39,614 nucleotides of DNA from Paraburkholderia piptadeniae (GTDB taxonomy: Bacteria > Pseudomonadota > Gammaproteobacteria > Burkholderiales > Burkholderiaceae): positions 1 through 39,614 of the forward strand of contig NZ_CYGY02000071.1 in the NCBI RefSeq assembly GCF_900007165.1, written 5' to 3'. Below are positions 32,139-39,614 of this stretch, piece by piece. Within the stretch, counting starts at the first letter, position 1. Each line of letters opens with the position of its first letter. A program made the translations under genes and the position numbers. The notes beneath the pieces are model-generated. The model was not told the DNA's origin, ran no database searches, and was given only the letters and a program-made list of their open reading frames with translations.

Positions 32139-35030
32139 ATGAAAAAACGAAGCCTGATTCAGTCTGGTGTTACATTAGGATTACTGACTGGCTCAATACT
32201 CTTCCCCACCCTTCAAGCAGGTGCAGCACCTCAAAGCAACATGGAACTGCTGCCGACGGGGCAGTTCATCTCCCCGAGAGCAATCCCGGGAGCAGTGCAG
32301 CAGTTGTTGAACCCGCAACTTTCGGCGAAGCCGAGCCAGATTGTCAGCGGCGCCATCAAGTCGCAGCTCAGCCCGGACGGCAACACGCTGGCAGTGATCA
32401 CCGCTGGCTACAACACGGTCTACACGGGCGCTAACAACAGCACGTTGGACCGGGCCGATTCGACGCAGTACATCTTCATCTACGACGTGTCGGGCGCGAA
32501 CAAGGCGAACCCGAAGCTGGTGCAAGCGATTCACCAGACCAACGCGTTCGACGGCCTCGCGTGGAACGGCAACCAGACGCTCTACGGCACGGGCGGCGCT
32601 GACGACAAGGTCTACGTGTACAGCCGCGCTTCGGCTGCGCCTTCGGCCCAATGGGCCCAGTCCGCGGCCATCGCGTTGAACCACTCGAAGGGCATCGGCT
32701 CGGGCGTGAAGCCGAACGCCGGCGGCCTCGCTGTCTCCGCTGACGGCCGGACTCTCGTCGTAGCCAACAACTACAACGATTCGATCTCCATCATCGATAC
32801 GGCCTCGAACACGCTCACGTCGGAATACGACCTGCGTCCGTTCAACACGTCGGGCCAGCAAGGCGCCGCCGGTGGCGAATATCCGTGGGCGGTTTCGCTG
32901 AAGGCCGACGGCACCGCGTTCATCTCGTCGGTGCGTGACCGTGAAGTCGTGGTGCTGAACCTGTCGAACCCGGCCGCGCCGCAATTCGTCTCGCGCATCC
33001 CGGTGCAAGGCAACGCCTACGGCATGGCCTTCTCGCCTGATCAGTCGAAGCTCTACGTCGCCGTGTCGAACGCCGACCAGATCGCCGTCATCGATACCGC
33101 CAGCCACAGGGTCGAGAAGACGATCGACATCGCCAGCCAGAACGGCGACGGCAACGACCAGGGCAGCGGCAACAACAAGAAGTACAGCGGCCGCGATACG
33201 GTCAACGTGACCGTTTCGAAGGACGGCAAGACGCTGTATGCCGTCAACAACGGCGACAACTCGATCGCCGTGATCTCGCTCGACGGCAACAACGGCTATC
33301 ACGTCAACGGCCTGATCCCGACCGCTTATGCGCCGAAGGACATCACGCTGAGCGCCGACGGCTCGCAGATGTACATCATCAACGGCAAGTCGAACACCGG
33401 CCCGAACCCGCTCTATAAGTCCGGCACGACGGCCCAGTACCAGTTCGGCCTCGAGCAGGGCAGCCTCGTCAGCGCTCCGGTTCCGTCGGGTGATTCGCTC
33501 GACCGCCTGACCAGCCAGGTGAACGAAAACAATCACTATTCGGTGAAGGTGTCGGATAGCGATCGCGAAACGATGAACTTCCTGCGCAGTCACATCAGGC
33601 ACGTGATCTACGTCGTGAAGGAAAACCGCACGTTCGACCAGATCCTCGGCGATCTCGGCAACGGCTCGAACGGCGATCCGTCGCTGACGATGTACGGCAA
33701 GGCCACCACGCCGAACTTCCACAACATCGCTGGCAACTTCGTCACGCTCGACAACTTCACCGACCCGGGCGACGGTTCGATGGACGGCTGGTCGTGGGTG
33801 CAGCACGCGCACGTCACGCCGACCGAGGAAGTCTCGCAGCAGGAGAACTACGCTGGCGTCACCCGTGGCATGTCGTATGAATCCGAAGGCAGCAACCGCG
33901 GCGTGCCCGTCGGCCTCGCGACGACCGCGATGCGCGATGCGGCGGTGAACGGTGGCTTCACCAGCGCGACGTCGTCGCTGCCGGGCGGCACGGCCAACGC
34001 GCTGCCGGGCATCGCCGATGTGACCGTGCCGGATGCGCCGTTCGGCTATCAGAAGGCGAGCATCTACGACGCGGTTCTGCAAGCAGGCGGTTCGGTTCGC
34101 AACTACGGCGGCATGGTCAACAACGTCGGCTCGATCGGCACGATCGCCAGCCCGTTGCTCAATCCGGCCGGCGCCAACAACGTCCAGGCTCACCCGCTCA
34201 AGCCGTCGCTCGTCAACCTGACGGACCAGTTCTACCGCGGCTTCGATCAGGCCTATCCGGACACGTTCCGCGAACTCGAATGGAACCGCGAGTTCCAGCA
34301 GTACGTCGCGAACGGCCAGCTCCCGTCGTTCGAGTTCGTCCGCATGGGCTCGGATCACACCGGCAGCTTTGCGCAGAACGTCGGCCAGATGGGTTCGGCT
34401 GAGCAGCAGGAAGCGGATAACGACTTCGCAGTCGGCAAGCTGGTCGAGACGGTCGCGCACAGCCCGTACGCGAAGGACACGGTGATCGTGGTGGTCGAGG
34501 ATGACTCGCAAGCCGGTTCCGATCACGTCGACTCGCACCGCTCGACGGCTTACGTCGTCGGCGCGTACGTGAAGAAGCACGCCGTCGTCAGCACCGCCTA
34601 CAGCCAGGTCAACGCGCTCCGTACCATGGAAGATCTGCTCGGTACGCAGCACATGGACCTGAACACGGCGTACGCGAAGCCGATGGCAGAACTGTTCGAC
34701 ACGAAGTCGGACGGCTCGTGGACCTACACGGCCGTTGCTTCGACGATCCTGAAGGGCACGAACGTGGGCAACGTGGCGAGCGGCACCGACGGCAACCAGT
34801 TTGCTCAAGGTGAGGACATTCATCCGCTGCATGACGCGACGTACTGGGCGAACGCGACGAAGGACTTCGACTTCTCCAAGGAAGATCGTATTCCGCCGGA
34901 GCTGTTCAACCGTGTGCAGTGGAAGGGTGTGATGGGTGACAAGCCGTATCCCGTCCCGCACTCGATCTACTCGAAGGTCGCGGCCGAAGGTACGAAGACG
35001 GTCGCCGCTGTCGACGACGACGACGATTGA
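32139..35030 (+). CDS. Exported YncE-like beta-propeller / phosphoesterase fusion protein
   Basis: A 963-aa exported protein with signal peptide MKKRSLIQSGVTLGLLTGSI (cut near AGA-AP). Residues ~60-440 form a YncE/lactonase-like propeller of repeated blades (for example GLAVSADGRTLVVANNYNDS and YGMAFSPDQSKLYVAVSNAD). Residues ~485-900 match the phosphoesterase family of phospholipase C and acid phosphatase AcpA: VIYVVKENRTFDQILGDLGN with E495-D500, GDGSMDGWSWVQHAH, and VVVEDDSQAGSDHVDSH near 790-800, which supply metal ligands. It ends in five aspartates. It would release phosphate from an organic ester in the periplasm or outside. Start ATG 32139 has GGAG upstream; a TTG at 32118 is less likely. 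It precedes a TonB receptor operon, which suggests joint function. Confidence 0.88.
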   Translation: MKKRSLIQSGVTLGLLTGSILFPTLQAGAAPQSNMELLPTGQFISPRAIPGAVQQLLNPQLSAKPSQIVSGAIKSQLSPDGNTLAVITAGYNTVYTGANNSTLDRADSTQYIFIYDVSGANKANPKLVQAIHQTNAFDGLAWNGNQTLYGTGGADDKVYVYSRASAAPSAQWAQSAAIALNHSKGIGSGVKPNAGGLAVSADGRTLVVANNYNDSISIIDTASNTLTSEYDLRPFNTSGQQGAAGGEYPWAVSLKADGTAFISSVRDREVVVLNLSNPAAPQFVSRIPVQGNAYGMAFSPDQSKLYVAVSNADQIAVIDTASHRVEKTIDIASQNGDGNDQGSGNNKKYSGRDTVNVTVSKDGKTLYAVNNGDNSIAVISLDGNNGYHVNGLIPTAYAPKDITLSADGSQMYIINGKSNTGPNPLYKSGTTAQYQFGLEQGSLVSAPVPSGDSLDRLTSQVNENNHYSVKVSDSDRETMNFLRSHIRHVIYVVKENRTFDQILGDLGNGSNGDPSLTMYGKATTPNFHNIAGNFVTLDNFTDPGDGSMDGWSWVQHAHVTPTEEVSQQENYAGVTRGMSYESEGSNRGVPVGLATTAMRDAAVNGGFTSATSSLPGGTANALPGIADVTVPDAPFGYQKASIYDAVLQAGGSVRNYGGMVNNVGSIGTIASPLLNPAGANNVQAHPLKPSLVNLTDQFYRGFDQAYPDTFRELEWNREFQQYVANGQLPSFEFVRMGSDHTGSFAQNVGQMGSAEQQEADNDFAVGKLVETVAHSPYAKDTVIVVVEDDSQAGSDHVDSHRSTAYVVGAYVKKHAVVSTAYSQVNALRTMEDLLGTQHMDLNTAYAKPMAELFDTKSDGSWTYTAVASTILKGTNVGNVASGTDGNQFAQGEDIHPLHDATYWANATKDFDFSKEDRIPPELFNRVQWKGVMGDKPYPVPHSIYSKVAAEGTKTVAAVDDDDD

Positions 35031-35107
35031 GCCAGTAGTCGCATCGTTCTGTTCGGGCGCATCGGGCAGGCCATTACCTGATGCGCGCGATCCGCAGTAG
35101 CCAGTCA

Positions 35108-35144
35108 CGGCGGGTGGCGGTCCCCAAAGGACGGCCACCCGCCG
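35108..35144 (+). terminator. Strong hairpin after the phosphoesterase gene
   Basis: CGGCGGGTGGC pairs with GGCCACCCGCCG-side bases over 11 bp, then after one mismatch four more pairs (GTCC/GGAC) close a 5-nt loop. It is followed by a pyrimidine-rich ACTTTCTCTCTCTCC. It lies 78 nt after the stop and 43 nt before the receptor gene, so it should end or attenuate the first transcript. Confidence 0.65.
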
Positions 35145-35186
35145 ACTTTCTCTCTCTCCGCACACGACAATAACCAGCACAGCGTG

Positions 35187-37421
35187 ATGCCGACAAACGT
35201 CCCCCGATCCAGAACCGCAATTGCCGTATCGGCGCTATTTGCCGCTTTGTCGTTCGCCCACGCGGCGAAAGCTCAACAAGCTCAACAAGGGCAGCCTCAG
35301 CAGGCCCCGGCTCAACAGACCCAAGCCGCGGGCACGCTCGGCGAAGTCTCCGTCAATGCCGCGACGGCCGCGAGCGCGCCCGACCACAACGTCAACGACC
35401 CGTACCAGGTCCCGGGCGTCAGCAAGACGGGCACCGCGCTCGGCGACCTGCCGATGAGCGTGGAGATCGTTCCGCGCGGCATTCTCGACGAACAAGGCGT
35501 CACGTCGTTGCAGGAAGCGATCCGCAAAGGCAACGTGTCCGGCGTGAACTATGGCGGCACCGATTCGAAAGGCTTCACCGACCACTTCATGATCCGCGGC
35601 CTGCAGGCACAGACCTATGACGATGGCTTCTCGGACGGCGACCAGGTCAACGGCCCGACGCATTCGCTGCTGGGCGTCGAGCGCATCGAAGTGCTCAAGG
35701 GACCGGGGTCGGCGCTGCTAGGCAGCGGCCCTCCGGGCGGCTCGATAAACCTGATCCACTACACGCCGTCGGCGCAGTTCCACTGGGGCGGCGATATCCA
35801 GGCCGGCTCGTTCGGCACCGTCAACGCCAGTGGCTACGTCACCGGTCCAACCGGCATCGACGGACTGAACTATCGCGTGGACGCCGCCGCCGGCCGCTCC
35901 GACGGCTACCGCGACCTCGCATCATGGAACAAGGAAATCCGTCCCGATTTGCAATGGAAGATCGGCGACCACAAGATCGAATTCTCGCTCGACGCGCAAG
36001 ACTACATGGCAACGCCCGACTCGTACGGGATCATCTATCACAATGGGGCGCCGATCCGCAATGTCCCGTTCGACGCCAAATATTCGACGCCGTTCGCGAG
36101 TGCGCACGGCAACTACGTACGCACGACGCTCTCGGACGAGTGGCGCATCAGCGACTACCTGACGATCAACAATCGTCTGTCGTACATGCATCACACGCTG
36201 GACTTCTACAGCAACGGCGACAGCACGCACGCGAAGATCAAGGGCAACACATTTACGGGCCGCCAGTTGCGCGATCAGAACGATTCGCTCAACACGCTCG
36301 ACTACCAGCTGGAGCCGGTCTGGAAATTCTCGACGGGCAGCATCCACCATACGCTGCTGACGGGCTTCGAATACCTGCACCAGGATCTCAACACCGACAA
36401 GACGACGGCAGACCTTCCGGACATCGCCGACATCTTCGCGCCGGTGCCGCTGGAAACTTCCATCGCAAGCCTGCACTTCCAGTGCGCGCCATCGCACTCG
36501 TGCCAGAACGACCATGTGACCGCGAACTTCTACAGCCTTTACGCGACCGATCAGGTGGACGTAACGGACAAGTTCAAGATTCGCGCGGGCGTGCGCAAGG
36601 ACTGGTTCGGTACGTCGCTGACCCTGAACCCGCGCCCGGGCGAGCCGAACCGTACCGCCAACGACGGCATCACGCTGGTTCAGGGCAATACGTATACGCG
36701 CAACGATGCGCCGACCAGCTGGAACGCCGGGATGCTGTACAAGGTCACGCCCTGGATGACGCCGTATTTCGGCGTATCGCGCAGCTACCTCGCGAATTTC
36801 AACTCCGAGAACGACGCGTTCTCCATCGGCCCGCCGGAATCGGCGCTGCAATACGAGCTAGGCGTCAAGTGGTCGCTCGACGACGGGCGCTACGTGCTCA
36901 ACACCGCGCTGTTCGACGTGAAGCGGGACCACGTGGCGACCCCGTTCGGCGACGACCAGATCGCGTTCGATTCGCAACGCACGCGCGGCGCCGAGGCCTC
37001 GCTCGACGCTGACCTCACGCCGAACTGGCACGTGTACGCGAATTTCACCGCGCAGCACGCGCGTGTCACTGATAGCGCGGACACACCTGGCGCGGTCGGC
37101 ACGGTCCCGCAGGGCGTGCCCGCCTATATGGCGAACCTGTGGACGACGTACCGCTTCAGCCTCTTCGGCAAGGCGGGTTTTCATGCGGGTGCGGGCATCA
37201 ATTACATGAGCCGGATGTCGAACGGCTTCGCCAACGGCTACGACTGGGCGCCTGCCTCGTTGATCGAGAACCTGCAGTTCGGTTACGCGGAGCGTCACTG
37301 GGGAGTCGATCTGAACATCGACAACGTCACCAACCAGCGCTACTACATCGCCAGCAACGTGGTCGGCGCCTATCTCGGCGCGCCGGTGGCCGCCTACGTC
37401 ACCCTGCATGCGGATTTTTGA
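35187..37421 (+). CDS. TonB-dependent outer-membrane receptor
   Basis: A 744-aa outer-membrane receptor. A signal peptide (SALFAALSFAHAAKA, cut near AKA-QQ) precedes a Gln-rich stretch, then a possible TonB box (LGEVSVNA), a plug domain (SVEIVPRGILDEQGVTSLQE ... RGLQAQTYDDGF ... VERIEVLKGPGSALLGSGPP, GGSINLI) and a 22-strand barrel ending in F. The plug style is that of siderophore receptors, but no siderophore gene is near and no N-terminal signalling (STN) domain is present. A GTG at 35184 directly before the ATG is an alternative start. It is followed 12 nt later by exbB, so its energising machinery is co-encoded. The substrate may be metal-chelate or the product of the adjacent phosphoesterase. 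Confidence 0.92.
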   Translation: MPTNVPRSRTAIAVSALFAALSFAHAAKAQQAQQGQPQQAPAQQTQAAGTLGEVSVNAATAASAPDHNVNDPYQVPGVSKTGTALGDLPMSVEIVPRGILDEQGVTSLQEAIRKGNVSGVNYGGTDSKGFTDHFMIRGLQAQTYDDGFSDGDQVNGPTHSLLGVERIEVLKGPGSALLGSGPPGGSINLIHYTPSAQFHWGGDIQAGSFGTVNASGYVTGPTGIDGLNYRVDAAAGRSDGYRDLASWNKEIRPDLQWKIGDHKIEFSLDAQDYMATPDSYGIIYHNGAPIRNVPFDAKYSTPFASAHGNYVRTTLSDEWRISDYLTINNRLSYMHHTLDFYSNGDSTHAKIKGNTFTGRQLRDQNDSLNTLDYQLEPVWKFSTGSIHHTLLTGFEYLHQDLNTDKTTADLPDIADIFAPVPLETSIASLHFQCAPSHSCQNDHVTANFYSLYATDQVDVTDKFKIRAGVRKDWFGTSLTLNPRPGEPNRTANDGITLVQGNTYTRNDAPTSWNAGMLYKVTPWMTPYFGVSRSYLANFNSENDAFSIGPPESALQYELGVKWSLDDGRYVLNTALFDVKRDHVATPFGDDQIAFDSQRTRGAEASLDADLTPNWHVYANFTAQHARVTDSADTPGAVGTVPQGVPAYMANLWTTYRFSLFGKAGFHAGAGINYMSRMSNGFANGYDWAPASLIENLQFGYAERHWGVDLNIDNVTNQRYYIASNVVGAYLGAPVAAYVTLHADF

Positions 37422-37433
37422 GGAGGATCGATC

Positions 37434-38132
37434 ATGTCGATGGACATCCTGTTACGCGTCGCCCATCATTCCGGCGGCGTGCTGTATGTGATCGCCGTGC
37501 TGCTGTTCGTCTCGCTGACCGTCGTCATCGAGCGGCTCTGGTTCCTGCATCGTGTCGCGCGCGACGCGCACGCGGCGCTTGCCGAACTGGACCAGCACAA
37601 GGCGCTGAACGCGAGCACGCTCGCGGCCTGGACCCAACGTCACGACGGACTGCCAACAGGCAGCGTGATTGCAACCGCAAGCCGGCTCGCCGGACGCGCC
37701 GATCGCGACATGCTCGCCGCGAGCCTCGAGGAAGCCGTGATGCGCGAAGCTCCGCGTATCGACCGCTTCCTGTGGGTGCTCGACACGGCCGTCACGCTGG
37801 CGCCGCTGCTCGGCCTGTTCGGGACGATCGTCGGCATGTTCGACGCGTTTCAGGTGCTGTCGAATCCGGGCAACGCGCCGACCCAGGTGACGGGCGGCGT
37901 CGCCGAGGCGCTGATCGCGACTGCGTCGGGTCTCTTCGTCGCGATGATCGGGCTCGTGTTCTTCAACGGCCTGCACAACCGCGTGCGAGTCGTCGTTCAT
38001 CAACTCGATACGCTGAAGACCGCGCTCGTCAATCGACTGACGAGCGATATCGCCGATGCCCAGGTCGCGCGGGAAACAGAAACCGAAATCCGGCGCGGGG
38101 TGGTCAGCGCGCTCGCGCGGCAGGGAGCATGA
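37434..38132 (+). CDS. exbB: ExbB/TolQ-family proton-channel protein
   Basis: A 232-aa inner-membrane protein of the ExbB/TolQ/MotA family with three transmembrane helices. The first is near residues 14-34 (GGVLYVIAVLLFVSLTVVIE); the other two form the conserved pair VLDTAVTLAPLLGLFGTIVG and GGVAEALIATASGLFVAMIG, where the pore Thr lies. It works with ExbD to power TonB. GAGGAGG precedes the ATG. It lies between the receptor and exbD with 12- and 1-nt gaps. Confidence 0.92.
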   Translation: MSMDILLRVAHHSGGVLYVIAVLLFVSLTVVIERLWFLHRVARDAHAALAELDQHKALNASTLAAWTQRHDGLPTGSVIATASRLAGRADRDMLAASLEEAVMREAPRIDRFLWVLDTAVTLAPLLGLFGTIVGMFDAFQVLSNPGNAPTQVTGGVAEALIATASGLFVAMIGLVFFNGLHNRVRVVVHQLDTLKTALVNRLTSDIADAQVARETETEIRRGVVSALARQGA

Positions 38133-38133
38133 C

Positions 38134-38535
38134 GTGAAGTACTTTGAGGCACGCAAGGCGCGCATCGAAATCATTCCGATGATCGACATCATGTTCTTCA
38201 TGCTGGTGTTTTTCATCATGATCACGCTGCACATGATTCCGAACGCGGGCCTGCGCACGCAGTTGCCGTCGAGCACAAGCGCGCAGAGCCTGCCGCCGCC
38301 GAAGGTGACGGTGACGCTCACAACTGACGGCACCGTATCGGTCGACGGCCACACGCTCGGCACGGCGGACCTGACCGCGCTGCTCGCGAAGCGCCCCGAT
38401 CCGGCGCATACGGTCGTGACCATTGCGGGCGCGAAGGACGTGCAGTTGCAGAAGCTCATGAGCGTGATGGACGCGTGCCGCGCAGCCGGCGTGACGCAAG
38501 TGTCGCTCGCCGCGCAACCGGGAAAGGTGGACTGA
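38134..38535 (+). CDS. exbD: ExbD/TolR-family protein
   Basis: A 133-aa protein with one N-terminal membrane helix bearing the essential proton-carrying Asp (IEIIPMIDIMFFMLVFFIMI, residues ~10-29) and a periplasmic domain. It is ExbD of the local TonB system. The start is GTG at 38134 (reads MKYFEARKAR), 1 nt after the exbB stop, with AGGGAG upstream. The reading further 5' overlaps exbB and is not family-like. Confidence 0.9.
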   Translation: MKYFEARKARIEIIPMIDIMFFMLVFFIMITLHMIPNAGLRTQLPSSTSAQSLPPPKVTVTLTTDGTVSVDGHTLGTADLTALLAKRPDPAHTVVTIAGAKDVQLQKLMSVMDACRAAGVTQVSLAAQPGKVD

Positions 38536-38536
38536 C

Positions 38537-39328
38537 ATGTCGTCGATGCCGACCGTCGCGCAGCGTGCCTCGCATTCCGGCACGCGCAAGCCGCTGTATG
38601 CGTCGGCTGCGCTCGCGCTGGCCGTCGAGGCGCTGCTGCTCGCGGGCGTCGGCGCGTGGCTGATTCGTCCGCCGATCGCTGCGCCAAAACGGCCCGAGCC
38701 GATGACGATCACGTTGGCACCGTCTGCGGTCCCTGCGCAGAAGCCCGCGCCCATTCCGGCGCCCGTCCCTCCTGCGGCCGTCGCCGCGCGCGAAGTGTCG
38801 AAGCCGTTGCCGAAGCCCGCCATGCAGCCGCCTCGCGCTCCAACAGCATCTCAGGCGCGCGTCGCGCACGTGGTGCCGCCGCGGCCGCGAACGCAGCCGC
38901 AACCGCAGCCGAAGCCGGTTGTGTCACCGTCCGCGCCGACTCCTGCTCCTGCAGCGAACACCGAGCCCGCACAAAGCGCCGCGCCGACCGAACCCGCGCC
39001 TGCATCGCGTCCCGCGCCAACACCCGCTCCCGCCCGCTCCGACGCGAGCTTCGAAAGCGCGCTGCGCGCCGCGATCCAGGCGGCGCTGCGCTATCCGGAA
39101 TCGGCCCGCATGGAAGGGACGACGGGGCGCACGCTCGTCGCGTTCGTCTATCGCGACGGCGCGGTGTCCGACATACGCGTCGTGACATCCAGCGGCATGG
39201 GCCGGCTCGACCATGCCGCGCTCGCGGCCGTGCGCGACGCCGCGTGCCCGCCTCCGCCGCATGGGCTCGAAGGCAAGAGCCTCTCCGAACAGCTATGGGT
39301 CGACTTCACGCTCGACGGCAAGGGGTGA
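38537..39328 (+). CDS. tonB: TonB energy-transducing protein
   Basis: A 263-aa TonB: cytoplasmic start, one membrane anchor (ASAALALAVEALLLAGVGAW, residues ~22-41), a long Pro/Ala/Gln-rich periplasmic spacer (~50-170), and a C-terminal TonB domain (ALRAAIQAALRYPESARMEG, then TLVAFVYRDGAVSDIRVVTS and LDHAALAAVRDAACPPPP). It carries ExbBD energy to the receptor. It follows exbD by 1 nt, closing the receptor-exbB-exbD-tonB operon. Confidence 0.93.
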   Translation: MSSMPTVAQRASHSGTRKPLYASAALALAVEALLLAGVGAWLIRPPIAAPKRPEPMTITLAPSAVPAQKPAPIPAPVPPAAVAAREVSKPLPKPAMQPPRAPTASQARVAHVVPPRPRTQPQPQPKPVVSPSAPTPAPAANTEPAQSAAPTEPAPASRPAPTPAPARSDASFESALRAAIQAALRYPESARMEGTTGRTLVAFVYRDGAVSDIRVVTSSGMGRLDHAALAAVRDAACPPPPHGLEGKSLSEQLWVDFTLDGKG

Positions 39329-39388
39329 AGCGAGGGTGCAGCGCATTGCCAGTCCATTGACCCGATAGCACTACAGCGGTCGTCCACT

Positions 39389-39592
39389 GTGCATGATGGT
39401 CACGCGGATCACACTGTCGGCTTCGAAAGCCTGTCCACGAGTAGAAATAGTATGGTGTTGAGTCGCGTGGCGACAGCGCTGCCGACAGGCCTGCTCGAAT
39501 CGCTGCTGATCCTGGCGATGGGTGGCGTGGTGCTGGTGATCGTGCTGGCCGTGATGCTGCCGATCATCGAGCTGAACAACCTGGTGCAGTGA
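39389..39592 (+). pseudogene. Remnant: C-terminus of a GspF-like type II secretion protein
   Basis: The last ~38 residues (TGLLESLLILAMGGVVLVIV, then LAVMLPIIELNNLVQ) match the final membrane helix and ending of GspF inner-membrane platform proteins (LLEPLLILxMGxxVxxIVLAxxLPIxxxNxLV). Residues before ~28 are unrelated, and the remaining ~370 residues of GspF are absent. Either a decayed fragment or a chance start joined to it. No other gsp gene is in the window. Confidence 0.6.
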
Positions 39593-39614
39593 CGGCGGGT
39601 GTCACGCCGACAGC

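Noticed and set aside
32193..35180. A 995-codon open frame antisense to the phosphoesterase gene
   Set aside because: It mirrors the codon bias of the sense gene, is rich in Arg/Val/Asp without any domain, and covers the sense gene's terminator hairpin; the sense protein has clear motifs and a signal peptide.
38700..39050. Repetitive Pro/Ala/Gln-coding tract in tonB
   Set aside because: It is the normal proline-rich periplasmic spacer of TonB, not an independent repeat element.
1..39614. CRISPR arrays, tRNA/rRNA genes, intact insertion sequences, phage or toxin-antitoxin genes
   Set aside because: Looked for by eye on both strands; no spaced repeats, cloverleaf sequences, transposase motifs or integrase motifs were recognised.

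Overview
The window is GC-rich and densely coding, with many LysR-type regulators, solitary periplasmic binding proteins and catabolic operons. Gene content and codon style suggest a soil or plant-associated beta-proteobacterium of the Burkholderiaceae (Paraburkholderia/Caballeronia type), probably an accessory part of a secondary chromosome or megaplasmid. This placement is inferred from family resemblance only. No rRNA, tRNA, CRISPR array, intact insertion sequence or phage gene was seen.

Layout. (1) 0.1-2.5 kb: membrane PQQ glucose dehydrogenase (gcd), followed by a decayed alcohol dehydrogenase tail, a small hypothetical gene and a DUF1488 gene with an uncertain 3' end. (2) 3.6-6.5 kb: an MFS transporter gene broken by one in-frame TGA, a divergent LysR gene and a VOC-fold protein. 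(3) 6.7-8.7 kb: two solitary ABC binding proteins (MetQ-like, SsuA-like) without ATPase or permease. (4) 8.7-13.0 kb: a LysR gene divergent from an MFS-GAF-amidohydrolase operon. (5) 13.0-14.6 kb: a PLP-dependent decarboxylase next to the decayed C-terminus of an Ldh2-family dehydrogenase. (6) 14.9-30.6 kb: a minus-strand betaine-type catabolic island. It holds a ProVWX-like importer, serine hydroxymethyltransferase, a DapA-family enzyme, a FAD amine oxidoreductase, a PuuC-like aldehyde dehydrogenase, a divergent pyrroline-5-carboxylate reductase homologue, a LysR, a GlxA/GbdR-type AraC regulator, a cupin, a second LysR broken by one nonsense codon, and a Rieske oxygenase with its flavin/ferredoxin reductase (GbcAB/stachydrine demethylase type). 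(7) 30.6-32.1 kb: about 1.5 kb without a recognisable gene. (8) 32.1-39.3 kb: an exported YncE-propeller/phosphoesterase fusion, then a TonB-dependent receptor and a private ExbB-ExbD-TonB set, ending beside a GspF C-terminal remnant.

How the parts work together (inference). The island in (6) looks like a complete route for one quaternary ammonium compound: import, oxidative N-demethylation by the Rieske pair, oxidation by the FAD enzyme and aldehyde dehydrogenase, carbon-skeleton processing by the DapA- and ProC-like enzymes, and C1 recovery through SHMT. The exact substrate is not evident and does not match in full any betaine pathway I know. The locus in (8) looks like a self-contained outer-membrane uptake system coupled to an exported phosphoesterase. 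Several genes are recently or anciently broken. Two otherwise intact genes each carry a single stop explained by one G-to-A change on the plus strand, and three fragments (ADH, Ldh2, GspF) survive only as C-terminal tails.
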